Part shown: positions 1 to 5,046 of the stretch, one piece after another | Numbering within the stretch: the first letter of the stretch is position 1 | Layout of the letters: every line of letters begins with the position of its first letter | Assembly (NCBI GenBank): GCA_030642865.1 | Contig: DAOWMW010000104.1 | Location: 1-5,542 of the forward strand | Reading direction: 5' to 3' | DNA from: Desulfobacteraceae bacterium | GTDB lineage: Bacteria; Desulfobacterota; Desulfobacteria; Desulfobacterales; BuS5 | Length of the DNA: 5,542 bases | Translations under genes and position numbers: made by a program | Notes under the pieces: model-generated | Database searches by the model: none | Told to the model about the DNA's origin: nothing | What the model saw: only the letters and a program-made list of their open reading frames with translations

Positions 1-10
1 AACATTTTAA

Positions 11-97
11 GCGCCGATGCATCCCGCCTGACTGCGTTACAAAAGTGCAGGAATATCCTGATATTACTGCACTTTTGTGCCTTGCCAGGCGGGCGCC
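11..97. repeat. GC-rich palindromic intergenic element
   Basis: A long imperfect hairpin lies beyond the 3' end of the minus-strand gene group. Its core is a perfect 12-bp inverted repeat (39-50 with 67-78, ACAAAAGTGCAG / CTGCACTTTTGT). A single mismatch separates this from a 5-bp inner stem (52-56 with 61-65) closed by a CCTG loop (57-60). An outer perfect 8-bp arm pairs 23-30 (CCCGCCTG) with 86-93 (CAGGCGGG) across an unpaired interior loop. GCGCC at 11-15 can alternatively pair with GGCGC at 92-96. By my count 49 of 87 bases are G or C, far above the AT-rich surroundings. No T-run follows on either strand, so it is not a standard intrinsic terminator. It may be a dispersed REP- or MITE-like palindrome, which is inference; the fold itself is directly visible. 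Confidence 0.7.
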
Positions 98-100
98 TCA

Positions 101-143
101 ACACTTAAAATTGCCAATTTATTTTTGTGCGAACCCTAAGTGT
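101..143. repeat. nested AT-rich inverted repeat downstream of the bfn-family gene
   Basis: ACACTTA at 101-107 pairs perfectly with TAAGTGT at 137-143. Inside that loop AAATT (108-112) pairs with AATTT (116-120) around a GCC loop, followed on the plus strand by ATTTTTG. The inner stem is A/T only and short, so any terminator activity would be weak. It lies between the minus-strand stop codon at 176-178 and the GC-rich palindrome, where the 3' end of the miaB/bfn transcript would be expected. It could shape or protect that end, but this is inference. Confidence 0.3.
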
Positions 144-175
144 ATAGCCGAAATTAGAACCATGGCCCACATTTC

Positions 176-685
176 CTATATTTTATATTTACCAAAATCT
201 TTTGGTGAAAGATTATTAAGGTAATCAGCCCATTTTTGTCCTTCTTTACTTTTATCCAGAAATTCAGATGATTCGTTAATGGGTGAATCTGATTTTTTCG
301 ATTTTTCAAGAACTTTATCCTTCACGAATATGGGCGCATTAAAGCGAAGAGCAATGGCAATAGCATCGCTGGGCCGCGCATCCATGGAGAAGTTTTTTTC
401 AATGGAAGAAAAATTTATTTTTGCATAAAATGTATCATCTAAAATATCAGATATTTCTATACTTGATACAGTAATATTAACCTTTAAAAATAAATTTTTG
501 ACAAGGTCATGGGTCATGGGCCGTTCAAACTGAATATTTTGTAGAGCAGAAGCAATCGAGCTAGCTTCAAACAGTCCGATCCAGATGGGAATGGTTTGTT
601 CAGTATCAGGAATTTTTAATATAATTATCGGGGTGTTGGAGGCAGGATCAATTGTCATGCCGGCTATATTCGCTTTATGCAGCAT
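176..685 (-). CDS. bifunctional nuclease family protein (BFN/DUF151)
   Basis: A 169-residue protein recognised as the BFN/DUF151 family from conserved blocks in order: PIWIGLFEASSIA (residues 33-45), RPMTHDLV (55-62) and DARPSDAIAIALR (102-114) followed by API. Members have been described as having DNase and RNase activity, mainly from plant work; the role of bacterial single-domain versions is poorly established, so catalysis here is inferred. Residues 122-150 are a charged, low-complexity linker, and the protein ends in a short helix-like tail (KWADYLNNLSPKDF). No signal peptide or membrane segment is visible, so it is probably cytosolic. The ATG at 685-683 is supported by AAAGGA about 10 nt upstream, inside the end of miaB. 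The gene overlaps miaB by 11 bp (675-685) in another frame, which implies co-transcription and likely translational coupling. Confidence 0.88.
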   Translation of the reverse strand: MLHKANIAGMTIDPASNTPIIILKIPDTEQTIPIWIGLFEASSIASALQNIQFERPMTHDLVKNLFLKVNITVSSIEISDILDDTFYAKINFSSIEKNFSMDARPSDAIAIALRFNAPIFVKDKVLEKSKKSDSPINESSEFLDKSKEGQKWADYLNNLSPKDFGKYKI

Positions 686-2066
686 AATTTTTTTTTCCTT
701 TATGGCAAGCTTTCTGATTATTAAAAACTACTCTTCCCCATAATGAATTAGAAAATGATTTTTCTATTATCACATTTATCAATTTGTTTGCCGATAATTC
801 ATTTGCAAGTATCTTTTCATCACAGGCGAAATTTACTATCCTGTTCGTGCTTGTTCGTCCTGTCCATTCAGAAATTGATTTATTCTGCTTTTTACTAGGT
901 CCTTCAACAAGTATGGCTTCTGTACGGCCAATATAATTTTGATTTTTTAATGCTGTATAGTGTTGTTGCAGATTGAGCAGATTTTTCAATCTTTCTTTTT
1001 TTTCCTCTTCAGATACTTTGTTCAAAAAAGCTGCCGCAGCAGCATTTGGCCGATCTGAATATTTAAATGCAAAAATATTATCATATTCAACCCTTTTGAT
1101 GAGATCAAGGGTTTCGGCATAATCTGCTCTGGTTTCTCCTGGAAACCCCACTATGAAATCTGAGGTTATGGCAATATCAGGGCAAGCACCTCTAAGCTTG
1201 TCAATCTTTTCAATATATTCTTCTTTTGAATATTTTCTGTTCATTTTTTTCAATATTTGGTTTGAGCCTGACTGAGCCGGTAAATGTATATGTTTGCATA
1301 GCCTGGAAAGATTTTTAAAACAGGCAACAAGGTCATCTGAAATATCTTTTGGATGGGAGGTCGTGAATCTGATTCTCAAAAGGCCTTTTATATTATTAAC
1401 CCGTAATAAAAGTTCAGAAAAAGAAGATACTCCATGCCGCTCTCCATAACTGTTTACATTTTGCCCAAGAAGCGTAATTTCTTTTACTCCTGAATCAACA
1501 AGACTTTTTATTTCATAAAGTATTTCCTCTGAGTTTCTGCTTATTTCCTGCCCGCGCACATAGGGAACCACGCAATATGTGCAATAATTATCACACCCCC
1601 GCATGATTGTCACAAAAGCAGTTGCTTTTCCATTATTTTTATAATTATATCTTTTTTTTTCATCCATATATTCAGATAGTTTAATGTCTACTATCCTCTC
1701 TTTTTTTGTTTCAACTGTTTTGATTAAAAAAGGGAGTCTATTTATGGACTGGGTACCAAACACAAGATCAACAAAAGGCGTCCTGGTAAAGATTTTTTTA
1801 CCTTCCTGCTGTGCCACACATCCCCCCACAGCTATTATCAGCCCTTTCTTTTTTCTTTTTAATTTGGATAACCTGCCTAAAAATGAAAAAACTTTTTGTT
1901 CTGCTTTTTCCCGTATGGCACAGGTATTTACTATTATGAGATCTGCTTTTTCCAAAGAAAGAGTTTCTTTGTAGTTTAAGGGTAGTAATATTCTGGCAAT
2001 TGATTCAGAGTCATAAACATTCATCTGACAACCAATGGTATTGATATATAAATATTTTGTTTTCAT
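675..2066 (-). CDS. miaB: tRNA-2-methylthio-N6-dimethylallyladenosine synthase MiaB
   Basis: A radical-SAM methylthiotransferase that adds the 2-methylthio group to N6-isopentenyl-adenosine at position 37 of tRNAs reading codons that begin with U. The N-terminal UPF0004 domain has three cysteines for the auxiliary 4Fe-4S cluster (C13 in GCQMNVYDSE, C49, C83). The radical-SAM domain carries the CxxxCxxC motif at C158, C162 and C165 (GCDNYCTYC). HIHLPAQSGS (259-268) and ITSDFIVGFPGET (300-312) are typical of the family, and residues from about 373 to 447 form the TRAM RNA-binding domain. GCQMNVYDSE together with the QSGSNQILKKMNRKY block favours MiaB over RimO or MtaB. At 463 residues it is near full family length, with a lysine-rich tail of about 15 residues after TRAM. 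An in-frame stop 24 nt upstream with no other start between fixes the ATG at 2066, yet no clear Shine-Dalgarno precedes it, only a T8 run. Confidence 0.96.
   Translation of the reverse strand: MKTKYLYINTIGCQMNVYDSESIARILLPLNYKETLSLEKADLIIVNTCAIREKAEQKVFSFLGRLSKLKRKKKGLIIAVGGCVAQQEGKKIFTRTPFVDLVFGTQSINRLPFLIKTVETKKERIVDIKLSEYMDEKKRYNYKNNGKATAFVTIMRGCDNYCTYCVVPYVRGQEISRNSEEILYEIKSLVDSGVKEITLLGQNVNSYGERHGVSSFSELLLRVNNIKGLLRIRFTTSHPKDISDDLVACFKNLSRLCKHIHLPAQSGSNQILKKMNRKYSKEEYIEKIDKLRGACPDIAITSDFIVGFPGETRADYAETLDLIKRVEYDNIFAFKYSDRPNAAAAAFLNKVSEEEKKERLKNLLNLQQHYTALKNQNYIGRTEAILVEGPSKKQNKSISEWTGRTSTNRIVNFACDEKILANELSANKLINVIIEKSFSNSLWGRVVFNNQKACHKGKKNYAA
688..696 (-). promoter_or_regulatory. A9 tract next to the bfn-family ribosome binding site
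   Basis: On the minus strand nine consecutive A residues lie in the last codons of miaB, directly after the AAAGGA Shine-Dalgarno that serves the overlapping downstream start at 685. The tract therefore sits in the spacer between ribosome binding site and start codon. Runs of this length can cause transcriptional slippage, which here would alter only the last few MiaB residues and the spacing to the next start. Confidence 0.45.
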
Positions 2067-2110
2067 AAAAAAAATGTGCTTAATATTTTATTAAAAAAAT
2101 TTAATGAAAA

Positions 2111-2129
2111 AAGTATCAATTGAATACTT
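2111..2129. promoter_or_regulatory. 19-bp palindrome AAGTAT-N7-ATACTT upstream of miaB
   Basis: Perfect 6-bp arms (2111-2116 and 2124-2129) surround a 7-nt centre, 45 bp before the miaB start codon. The site is small and symmetric, the size expected for a dimeric regulator or a short RNA hairpin in the miaB leader. A related GATACTT lies at 2223-2229, matching the reverse complement of 2111-2117. No regulator can be named from the sequence, and the AT-rich background makes chance palindromes fairly likely. Confidence 0.3.
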
Positions 2130-2173
2130 AAAATGCAACTAAAAAACAAGCATATGTATGGAATCTATACCCT

Positions 2174-2203
2174 TTTATAAAATTAATTTGGGCTTATTTT
2201 TAA
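2174..2203 (-). promoter_or_regulatory. possible sigma-70-type promoter for miaB
   Basis: Read on the minus strand, TTAAAA (2203-2198) and TATAAA (2179-2174) are separated by 18 bp, matching the -35 and -10 consensus at 4 and 5 of 6 positions. Transcription would begin near 2167 and give a leader of about 100 nt that contains the palindrome at 2111-2129. The 174-bp gap between the DUF4911 gene and miaB has room for its own promoter, but AT-rich sequence yields such matches easily. Confidence 0.3.
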
Positions 2204-2240
2204 TTATACCAGGCTCAGCTCTGATACTTGATGGCCAAAT

Positions 2241-2501
2241 TTAGAATTCAATTCCTTTTAATAAATGGGGTGTTTGAATATTTAAGTCTTCAATCATTAT
2301 CTGACGTTTGAGATCATTTATAATCATATCAACATCTTCACCACATCCAGGAGGGGTCAAAAGAACTATAATTCCAAGCTTTGGATCAATGGTGGTTAAT
2401 ATGGCTATTCCTTCATGGGCTTCTATTATAAATTTTATAAAGCTGATTTCTCTTCGATTAACTCTGTAATATTTTTTTTGTGAGATCATTATTTTTTCCA
2501 T
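2241..2501 (-). CDS. DUF4911 domain-containing protein
   Basis: An 86-residue protein recognised as DUF4911, a small family of unknown function common in sulfate-reducing deltaproteobacteria. Visible features are the N-terminal KKYYRVNRREISFIKFIIEA, the EAHEGIAILTTIDP segment (28-41), a hydrophobic strand followed by PPGCGEDVD (50-58), and an amphipathic helix ending near residue 70. The alternating pattern suggests a compact alpha/beta domain of ACT-like size; this is inference. No catalytic motif, signal peptide or membrane segment is seen. The start is uncertain. The ATG at 2501 has AGG only one base upstream, whereas the ATG at codon 5 (2489-2487) has GGA about 8 nt before it, inside the first codons, so an 82-residue form is plausible. 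It lies 174 bp upstream of miaB on the same strand and diverges from recJ. Confidence 0.75.
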   Translation of the reverse strand: MEKIMISQKKYYRVNRREISFIKFIIEAHEGIAILTTIDPKLGIIVLLTPPGCGEDVDMIINDLKRQIMIEDLNIQTPHLLKGIEF

Positions 2502-2527
2502 GCCTGATTTATTTTTTTTAAAACATA

Positions 2528-2556
2528 TTGATAAAATATCTGTTTTGAAATAAAAT
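2528..2556 (+). promoter_or_regulatory. predicted sigma-70-type promoter for recJ
   Basis: TTGATA (2528-2533) and TAAAAT (2551-2556) are separated by exactly 17 bp, each matching the consensus at 5 of 6 positions. Transcription would begin around 2562-2564, leaving a leader of about 80 nt before recJ. It lies in the divergent region between the DUF4911 gene and recJ and is the best plus-strand promoter there. Confidence 0.55.
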
Positions 2557-2563
2557 TTTGCTT

Positions 2564-2596
2564 AGGATTGGTGATGAAATAAAAATTCACGATCCT
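2564..2596 (+). promoter_or_regulatory. imperfect hairpin or operator at the predicted recJ transcript start
   Basis: AGGAT (2564-2568) pairs with ATCCT (2592-2596). After a small asymmetric bulge, GTGA (2571-2574) pairs with TCAC (2587-2590) around an A-rich loop. The structure begins within a few bases of the start site predicted from the adjacent promoter. It could therefore be a 5'-end stem-loop that stabilises the mRNA, or a DNA operator just downstream of the promoter. The pairing is visible; the function is inferred. Confidence 0.35.
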
Positions 2597-2642
2597 TAAT
2601 GAAAAATATACTGTTCAATCATCTTCTTATAGTTAATATTAT

Positions 2643-4370
2643 ATGAAAAAAAAATGGTACATGCGTACCCCTGACAGGGAATCTGTTAAAGCTATATGCA
2701 GTGCTTTGAAGTGCAGCCCCTTAATCGCATCTGTTTTAGCAAACAGAAAAATAGATTCCGTTGATTGCGCCAGAGCTTTTTTGAATCCGTCTCTTAACAA
2801 TCTAAGACCTCCTTTTTCTTTTGTTGATATGGATGTTGCCGTGCGCAGGATATATAAGGCCCTTATCTCCTTTGAAAAAATTTTGATTTTAGGAGATTAT
2901 GATGCCGACGGAATAACTGCAACAGCACTACTTGTTGATTTTTTTAATTATATTAAATCGGATGTATTATATTATATCCCCCACCGAATAAAGGAAGGGT
3001 ATGGACTTAAGCCGGAGCATATTACAAACCATATGCTGCCGAACAATGTGGACCTTATCATAACAGTGGATTGCGGCTCAAGCAATCATAAGAGCGTTAA
3101 AATTGCACAGGATGCTGGTATTGATGTGATAATAACGGATCACCATAATATATCCCACCCTCTTCCAGGGGCTGTTGCTGTTATTAACCCCAAACGGGCA
3201 GATTGCACTTCGGGTATGAATGATCTTGCAGGGGTTGGCGTAGCATTTTATCTTGTTATATCTTTACGTAAATATTTGCGGTATAAGAATTTTTGGCTCC
3301 ATAAATCTGAACCAAATCTTAAAAGCCTGTGTGATCTGGTGGCTTTGGGAACCGTGGCGGACATGGTCCCCCTTCGTGATGAAAATCGTATATTTGTAAA
3401 AACCGGATTAGATGTCATGGGCTCTGCTCCCAGGCCTGGCATTAATGCGTTGATGAAAGTTTCCGGAGTAGAAAAAGCCGAAGTGAGTGCTGGTGATATA
3501 GCATTTAAACTGGCTCCACGGTTAAATGCGGCGGGGAGAATAGATCACGCTAAAATTGCGGTGGAACTTTTATTGACAAAAGATCGAAGGTCTGCCATAC
3601 GCATAGCCTCATTATTGCATGAAATGAATGCAACAAGAAAGGGTATTGAGGGGAATATTATTGCAGAAATTGATGCGTTTTTAAAAGAAAATCCGGAAAT
3701 TCTGGAACAAAAAACCCTTGTTCTTTTCGATTATTTTTCAAAAGATGGCTGGCATGAAGGAATTCTTGGAATAGTTGCTTCAACTTTTGTTAAAAAATAT
3801 TTTCGTCCAGTCATACTTATTTCAGTAAAAAACGGTATTGGAAAAGGTTCGGGCCGAAGTATTCCGGCTATTGATCTTTATAATATTATTTCAGAATGTT
3901 CCATGGATCTTGAAGCTTTTGGGGGACATAAAATGGCCGCCGGGCTTACAATAAAAGAGAACAGGATTAAATCATTTCAAGCAAAAATTGAAAAAACCGT
4001 TTCTGAAATCAGTAAACCGGAACATTTTATCCCTCTGTTATTTATAGACTGCCTTCTTGATTTTGATAATATTTCAGAAAAATTAATCAATGAATTGAAA
4101 ATCCTTGAACCCCATGGTATCTCCAATGAGGAACCTCTTTTTATGGCGGCCGATATAAGAGTTTTATCATCTAAAATCGTGGGTGAAAAACATAGAAAAA
4201 TGCTTTTAAAGCAGCTTGGTTCAAATAAAGACAAGTTGTATAATGCAATTAATTTTAATATAGATGTAGAAAAACCCTTTGCTGAACGATTTAATCAAAT
4301 TGCCTACAAGCTCCAGTGGAATCGTTGGAACAACACAAAAACAGTACAATTAATTGTAGAGGAGACTTAA
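2643..4370 (+). CDS. recJ: single-stranded-DNA-specific exonuclease RecJ
   Basis: A 575-residue cytosolic DHH-family 5'-3' exonuclease that degrades single-stranded DNA in recombinational, mismatch and base-excision repair using Mn2+ or Mg2+. Metal-binding motifs are intact: GDYDADG (84-90), VDCG with D143, DHH (166-168) and VAD with D240 in the GTVADMVPLRDENR block. LAPRLNAAGRIDHA (290-303) follows, then the DHHA1 domain with GWHEGILGIVAS (369-380), GSGRS (402-406) and GGHKMAAG (427-434). The C-terminal OB-fold region is about 465-572, with LEPHGISNEEPLF where relatives commonly have a GNPEP-like sequence. Length is typical of bacterial RecJ. The ATG at 2643 is fixed by an in-frame TAA at 2634-2636, but no Shine-Dalgarno is recognisable. 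It is transcribed divergently from the DUF4911 gene and followed by a 253-bp gap with no convincing terminator. Confidence 0.96.
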   Translation: MKKKWYMRTPDRESVKAICSALKCSPLIASVLANRKIDSVDCARAFLNPSLNNLRPPFSFVDMDVAVRRIYKALISFEKILILGDYDADGITATALLVDFFNYIKSDVLYYIPHRIKEGYGLKPEHITNHMLPNNVDLIITVDCGSSNHKSVKIAQDAGIDVIITDHHNISHPLPGAVAVINPKRADCTSGMNDLAGVGVAFYLVISLRKYLRYKNFWLHKSEPNLKSLCDLVALGTVADMVPLRDENRIFVKTGLDVMGSAPRPGINALMKVSGVEKAEVSAGDIAFKLAPRLNAAGRIDHAKIAVELLLTKDRRSAIRIASLLHEMNATRKGIEGNIIAEIDAFLKENPEILEQKTLVLFDYFSKDGWHEGILGIVASTFVKKYFRPVILISVKNGIGKGSGRSIPAIDLYNIISECSMDLEAFGGHKMAAGLTIKENRIKSFQAKIEKTVSEISKPEHFIPLLFIDCLLDFDNISEKLINELKILEPHGISNEEPLFMAADIRVLSSKIVGEKHRKMLLKQLGSNKDKLYNAINFNIDVEKPFAERFNQIAYKLQWNRWNNTKTVQLIVEET

Positions 4371-4381
4371 GCAGCCTTCGG

Positions 4382-4392
4382 GATCTATATTA
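4382..4392 (+). repeat. left copy of an 11-bp direct repeat
   Basis: GATCTATATTA occurs here, 12 bp after the recJ stop codon, and again at 4586-4596. The two copies bracket the region holding the promoter and palindrome of the downstream gene. I see no matching terminal inverted repeats just inside the copies, so a typical small transposable element is not demonstrated. Confidence 0.6.
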
Positions 4393-4461
4393 CTGATTAT
4401 GCAAAGACAAGTTGTTTATACTTACTAATACCGTCTGTAATTTTTAATATGTGGCGGCTTT

Positions 4462-4467
4462 TACCTG
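4462..4467 (+). promoter_or_regulatory. extra TACCTG half-site
   Basis: This hexamer is identical to the left arm of the palindrome at 4495-4514 and lies 33 bp upstream of it, close to three helical turns. A second half-site on nearly the same DNA face would suit cooperative binding by a regulator, but one hexamer match is weak evidence. Confidence 0.25.
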
Positions 4468-4494
4468 CTATTATATTAATCTGATTTTTACCCA

Positions 4495-4514
4495 TACCTG
4501 TAGATTGTCAGGTA
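4495..4514. promoter_or_regulatory. operator-like palindrome TACCTG-N8-CAGGTA over a -35 box
   Basis: Perfect 6-bp arms (4495-4500 and 4509-4514) are separated by 8 bp. The predicted -35 box TTGTCA (4505-4510) lies in the centre and right arm, so a protein bound here would block RNA polymerase, the arrangement of a repressor operator. It resembles a LexA box only superficially, because the CTG and CAG triplets are 8 rather than 10 bp apart. The regulator is unknown. As RNA it would form only a short 6-bp hairpin. Confidence 0.45.
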
Positions 4515-4532
4515 ATTACTCTGTTTTAAAAT
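4505..4532 (+). promoter_or_regulatory. predicted sigma-70-type promoter for the 140-residue gene and the MBL gene
   Basis: TTGTCA (4505-4510) and TAAAAT (4527-4532) lie 16 bp apart, each matching the consensus at 5 of 6 positions. Transcription would begin around 4539 and give a leader of about 85 nt. The promoter suggests that the downstream pair can be expressed independently of recJ, under control of the palindrome that overlaps the -35 box. Confidence 0.5.
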
Positions 4533-4566
4533 TTGGCACAAGTCCAGAGGGAGGGTCTACATCGGA

Positions 4567-4584
4567 GTGAAATTATTTATGTGA
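4567..4584 (+). other. possible 5-codon leader ORF in the mRNA leader
   Basis: A GTG at 4567-4569 is followed by AAA TTA TTT ATG and then TGA at 4582-4584. It is preceded by the purine-rich AGAGGGAGGG (4546-4555), the strongest Shine-Dalgarno-like sequence in the gap, about 11 nt before the GTG. The mini-ORF is in the same frame as the main ATG at 4624, with only the TGA interrupting. It could be a translated leader peptide, but so short an ORF cannot be told from chance by sequence alone. Confidence 0.2.
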
Positions 4585-4585
4585 C

Positions 4586-4596
4586 GATCTATATTA
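4586..4596 (+). repeat. right copy of an 11-bp direct repeat
   Basis: This is the second GATCTATATTA, identical to 4382-4392. It lies in the mRNA leader 27 bp before the ATG of the 140-residue gene. If the segment between the copies arose by insertion, the ancestral recJ-to-next-gene gap would have been only about 49 bp. That is an inference from the repeat alone. Confidence 0.6.
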
Positions 4597-4623
4597 AAAA
4601 TTTATAAAACCAAAACAAATATT

Positions 4624-5046
4624 ATGCCTAAAACTTTTAGACCAAGTAATAGAGAATCGACTATCATATCAAAGATTGAATCATCAAAAGACTTTGCCCG
4701 ACGGAAGGTCATAACCGGCATACGGGAATGCAGGGAACCCCTTGCCAATTCCATTGCAACCAAGCTTATCGAAAGTCGTCTGGTTGAAACGGCAAATAAA
4801 AATATGGTCGAGGAGCAGATAGGGCAATCCCTTAACAAACTTTGCTTTGCGGATGATTTTGAAGTCGATTATCAGATATCGCCATTTAGAAAACTTATAT
4901 CAACCCCCCATGTTGTTTCCCTTTATCTAACCGCTTTTGTCGTGGAACAGCTTATAAATCATAGGGAGATTATAGATATTTTTGGTACAGATAAAGATAT
5001 TTATAATACAATTAATAATGCGGTTGTGAAATTTTTGCCTGAATAA
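4624..5046 (+). CDS. conserved-looking alpha-helical protein of unknown function
   Basis: A 140-residue protein that I cannot assign to a named family. It is predicted to be mostly helical, with a basic N-terminal 30 residues, a charged helix (REPLANSIATKLIESRLVETANKNMVEEQ, about 37-65), a hinge around DDFEVDYQISPFRKL (78-91), a hydrophobic helix (TPHVVSLYLTAFVVEQLINH, 94-113) and a final amphipathic helix ending FLPE. The hydrophobic helix is too short and polar to be a confident membrane span; no signal peptide or catalytic motif is seen. The ATG is fixed by an in-frame TGA at 4582-4584 and no alternative ATG, GTG or TTG between, but it lacks a Shine-Dalgarno. Its stop codon overlaps the next start by one base, so the two products are probably made together and may act together. 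I infer that it is a real gene from this coupling and the good reading frame. Confidence 0.75.
   Translation: MPKTFRPSNRESTIISKIESSKDFARRKVITGIRECREPLANSIATKLIESRLVETANKNMVEEQIGQSLNKLCFADDFEVDYQISPFRKLISTPHVVSLYLTAFVVEQLINHREIIDIFGTDKDIYNTINNAVVKFLPE

Noticed and set aside
39..78. Intrinsic terminator for the miaB/bfn transcript
   Set aside because: The stem is strong but no U-run follows on either strand.
11..97. Integron attC site
   Set aside because: The expected RYYYAAC/GTTRRRY ends and paired core sites are not present.
1684..1974. Plus-strand open frame of 96 codons inside miaB
   Set aside because: It is antisense to well-supported MiaB sequence including cluster cysteines, and its translation has no recognisable family pattern.
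3248..3442. Minus-strand open frame inside recJ
   Set aside because: It is a shadow of the conserved RecJ GTVADMVPLRDENR region.
3977..4234. Minus-strand open frame inside recJ
   Set aside because: It is a shadow of the RecJ C-terminal coding sequence with no supporting features.
4495..4514. LexA (SOS) box
   Set aside because: The CTG and CAG triplets are 8 bp apart, not the 10 bp of the E. coli-type box, and it is not upstream of recJ.
4533..4550. TTGGCAC resembling a sigma-54 -24 element
   Set aside because: The -12 element is absent: the bases at the required spacing are GA rather than GC.
4582..4584. In-frame TGA read as selenocysteine, extending the 140-residue protein to GTG 4567
   Set aside because: The sequence right after TGA is AT-rich with no SECIS-like stem-loop, and the extension would add only a non-distinctive 19 residues.
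4602..4838. Minus-strand open frame opposite the 140-residue gene
   Set aside because: The plus-strand frame is longer, has a promoter and is coupled to the next gene; this frame has none of these.
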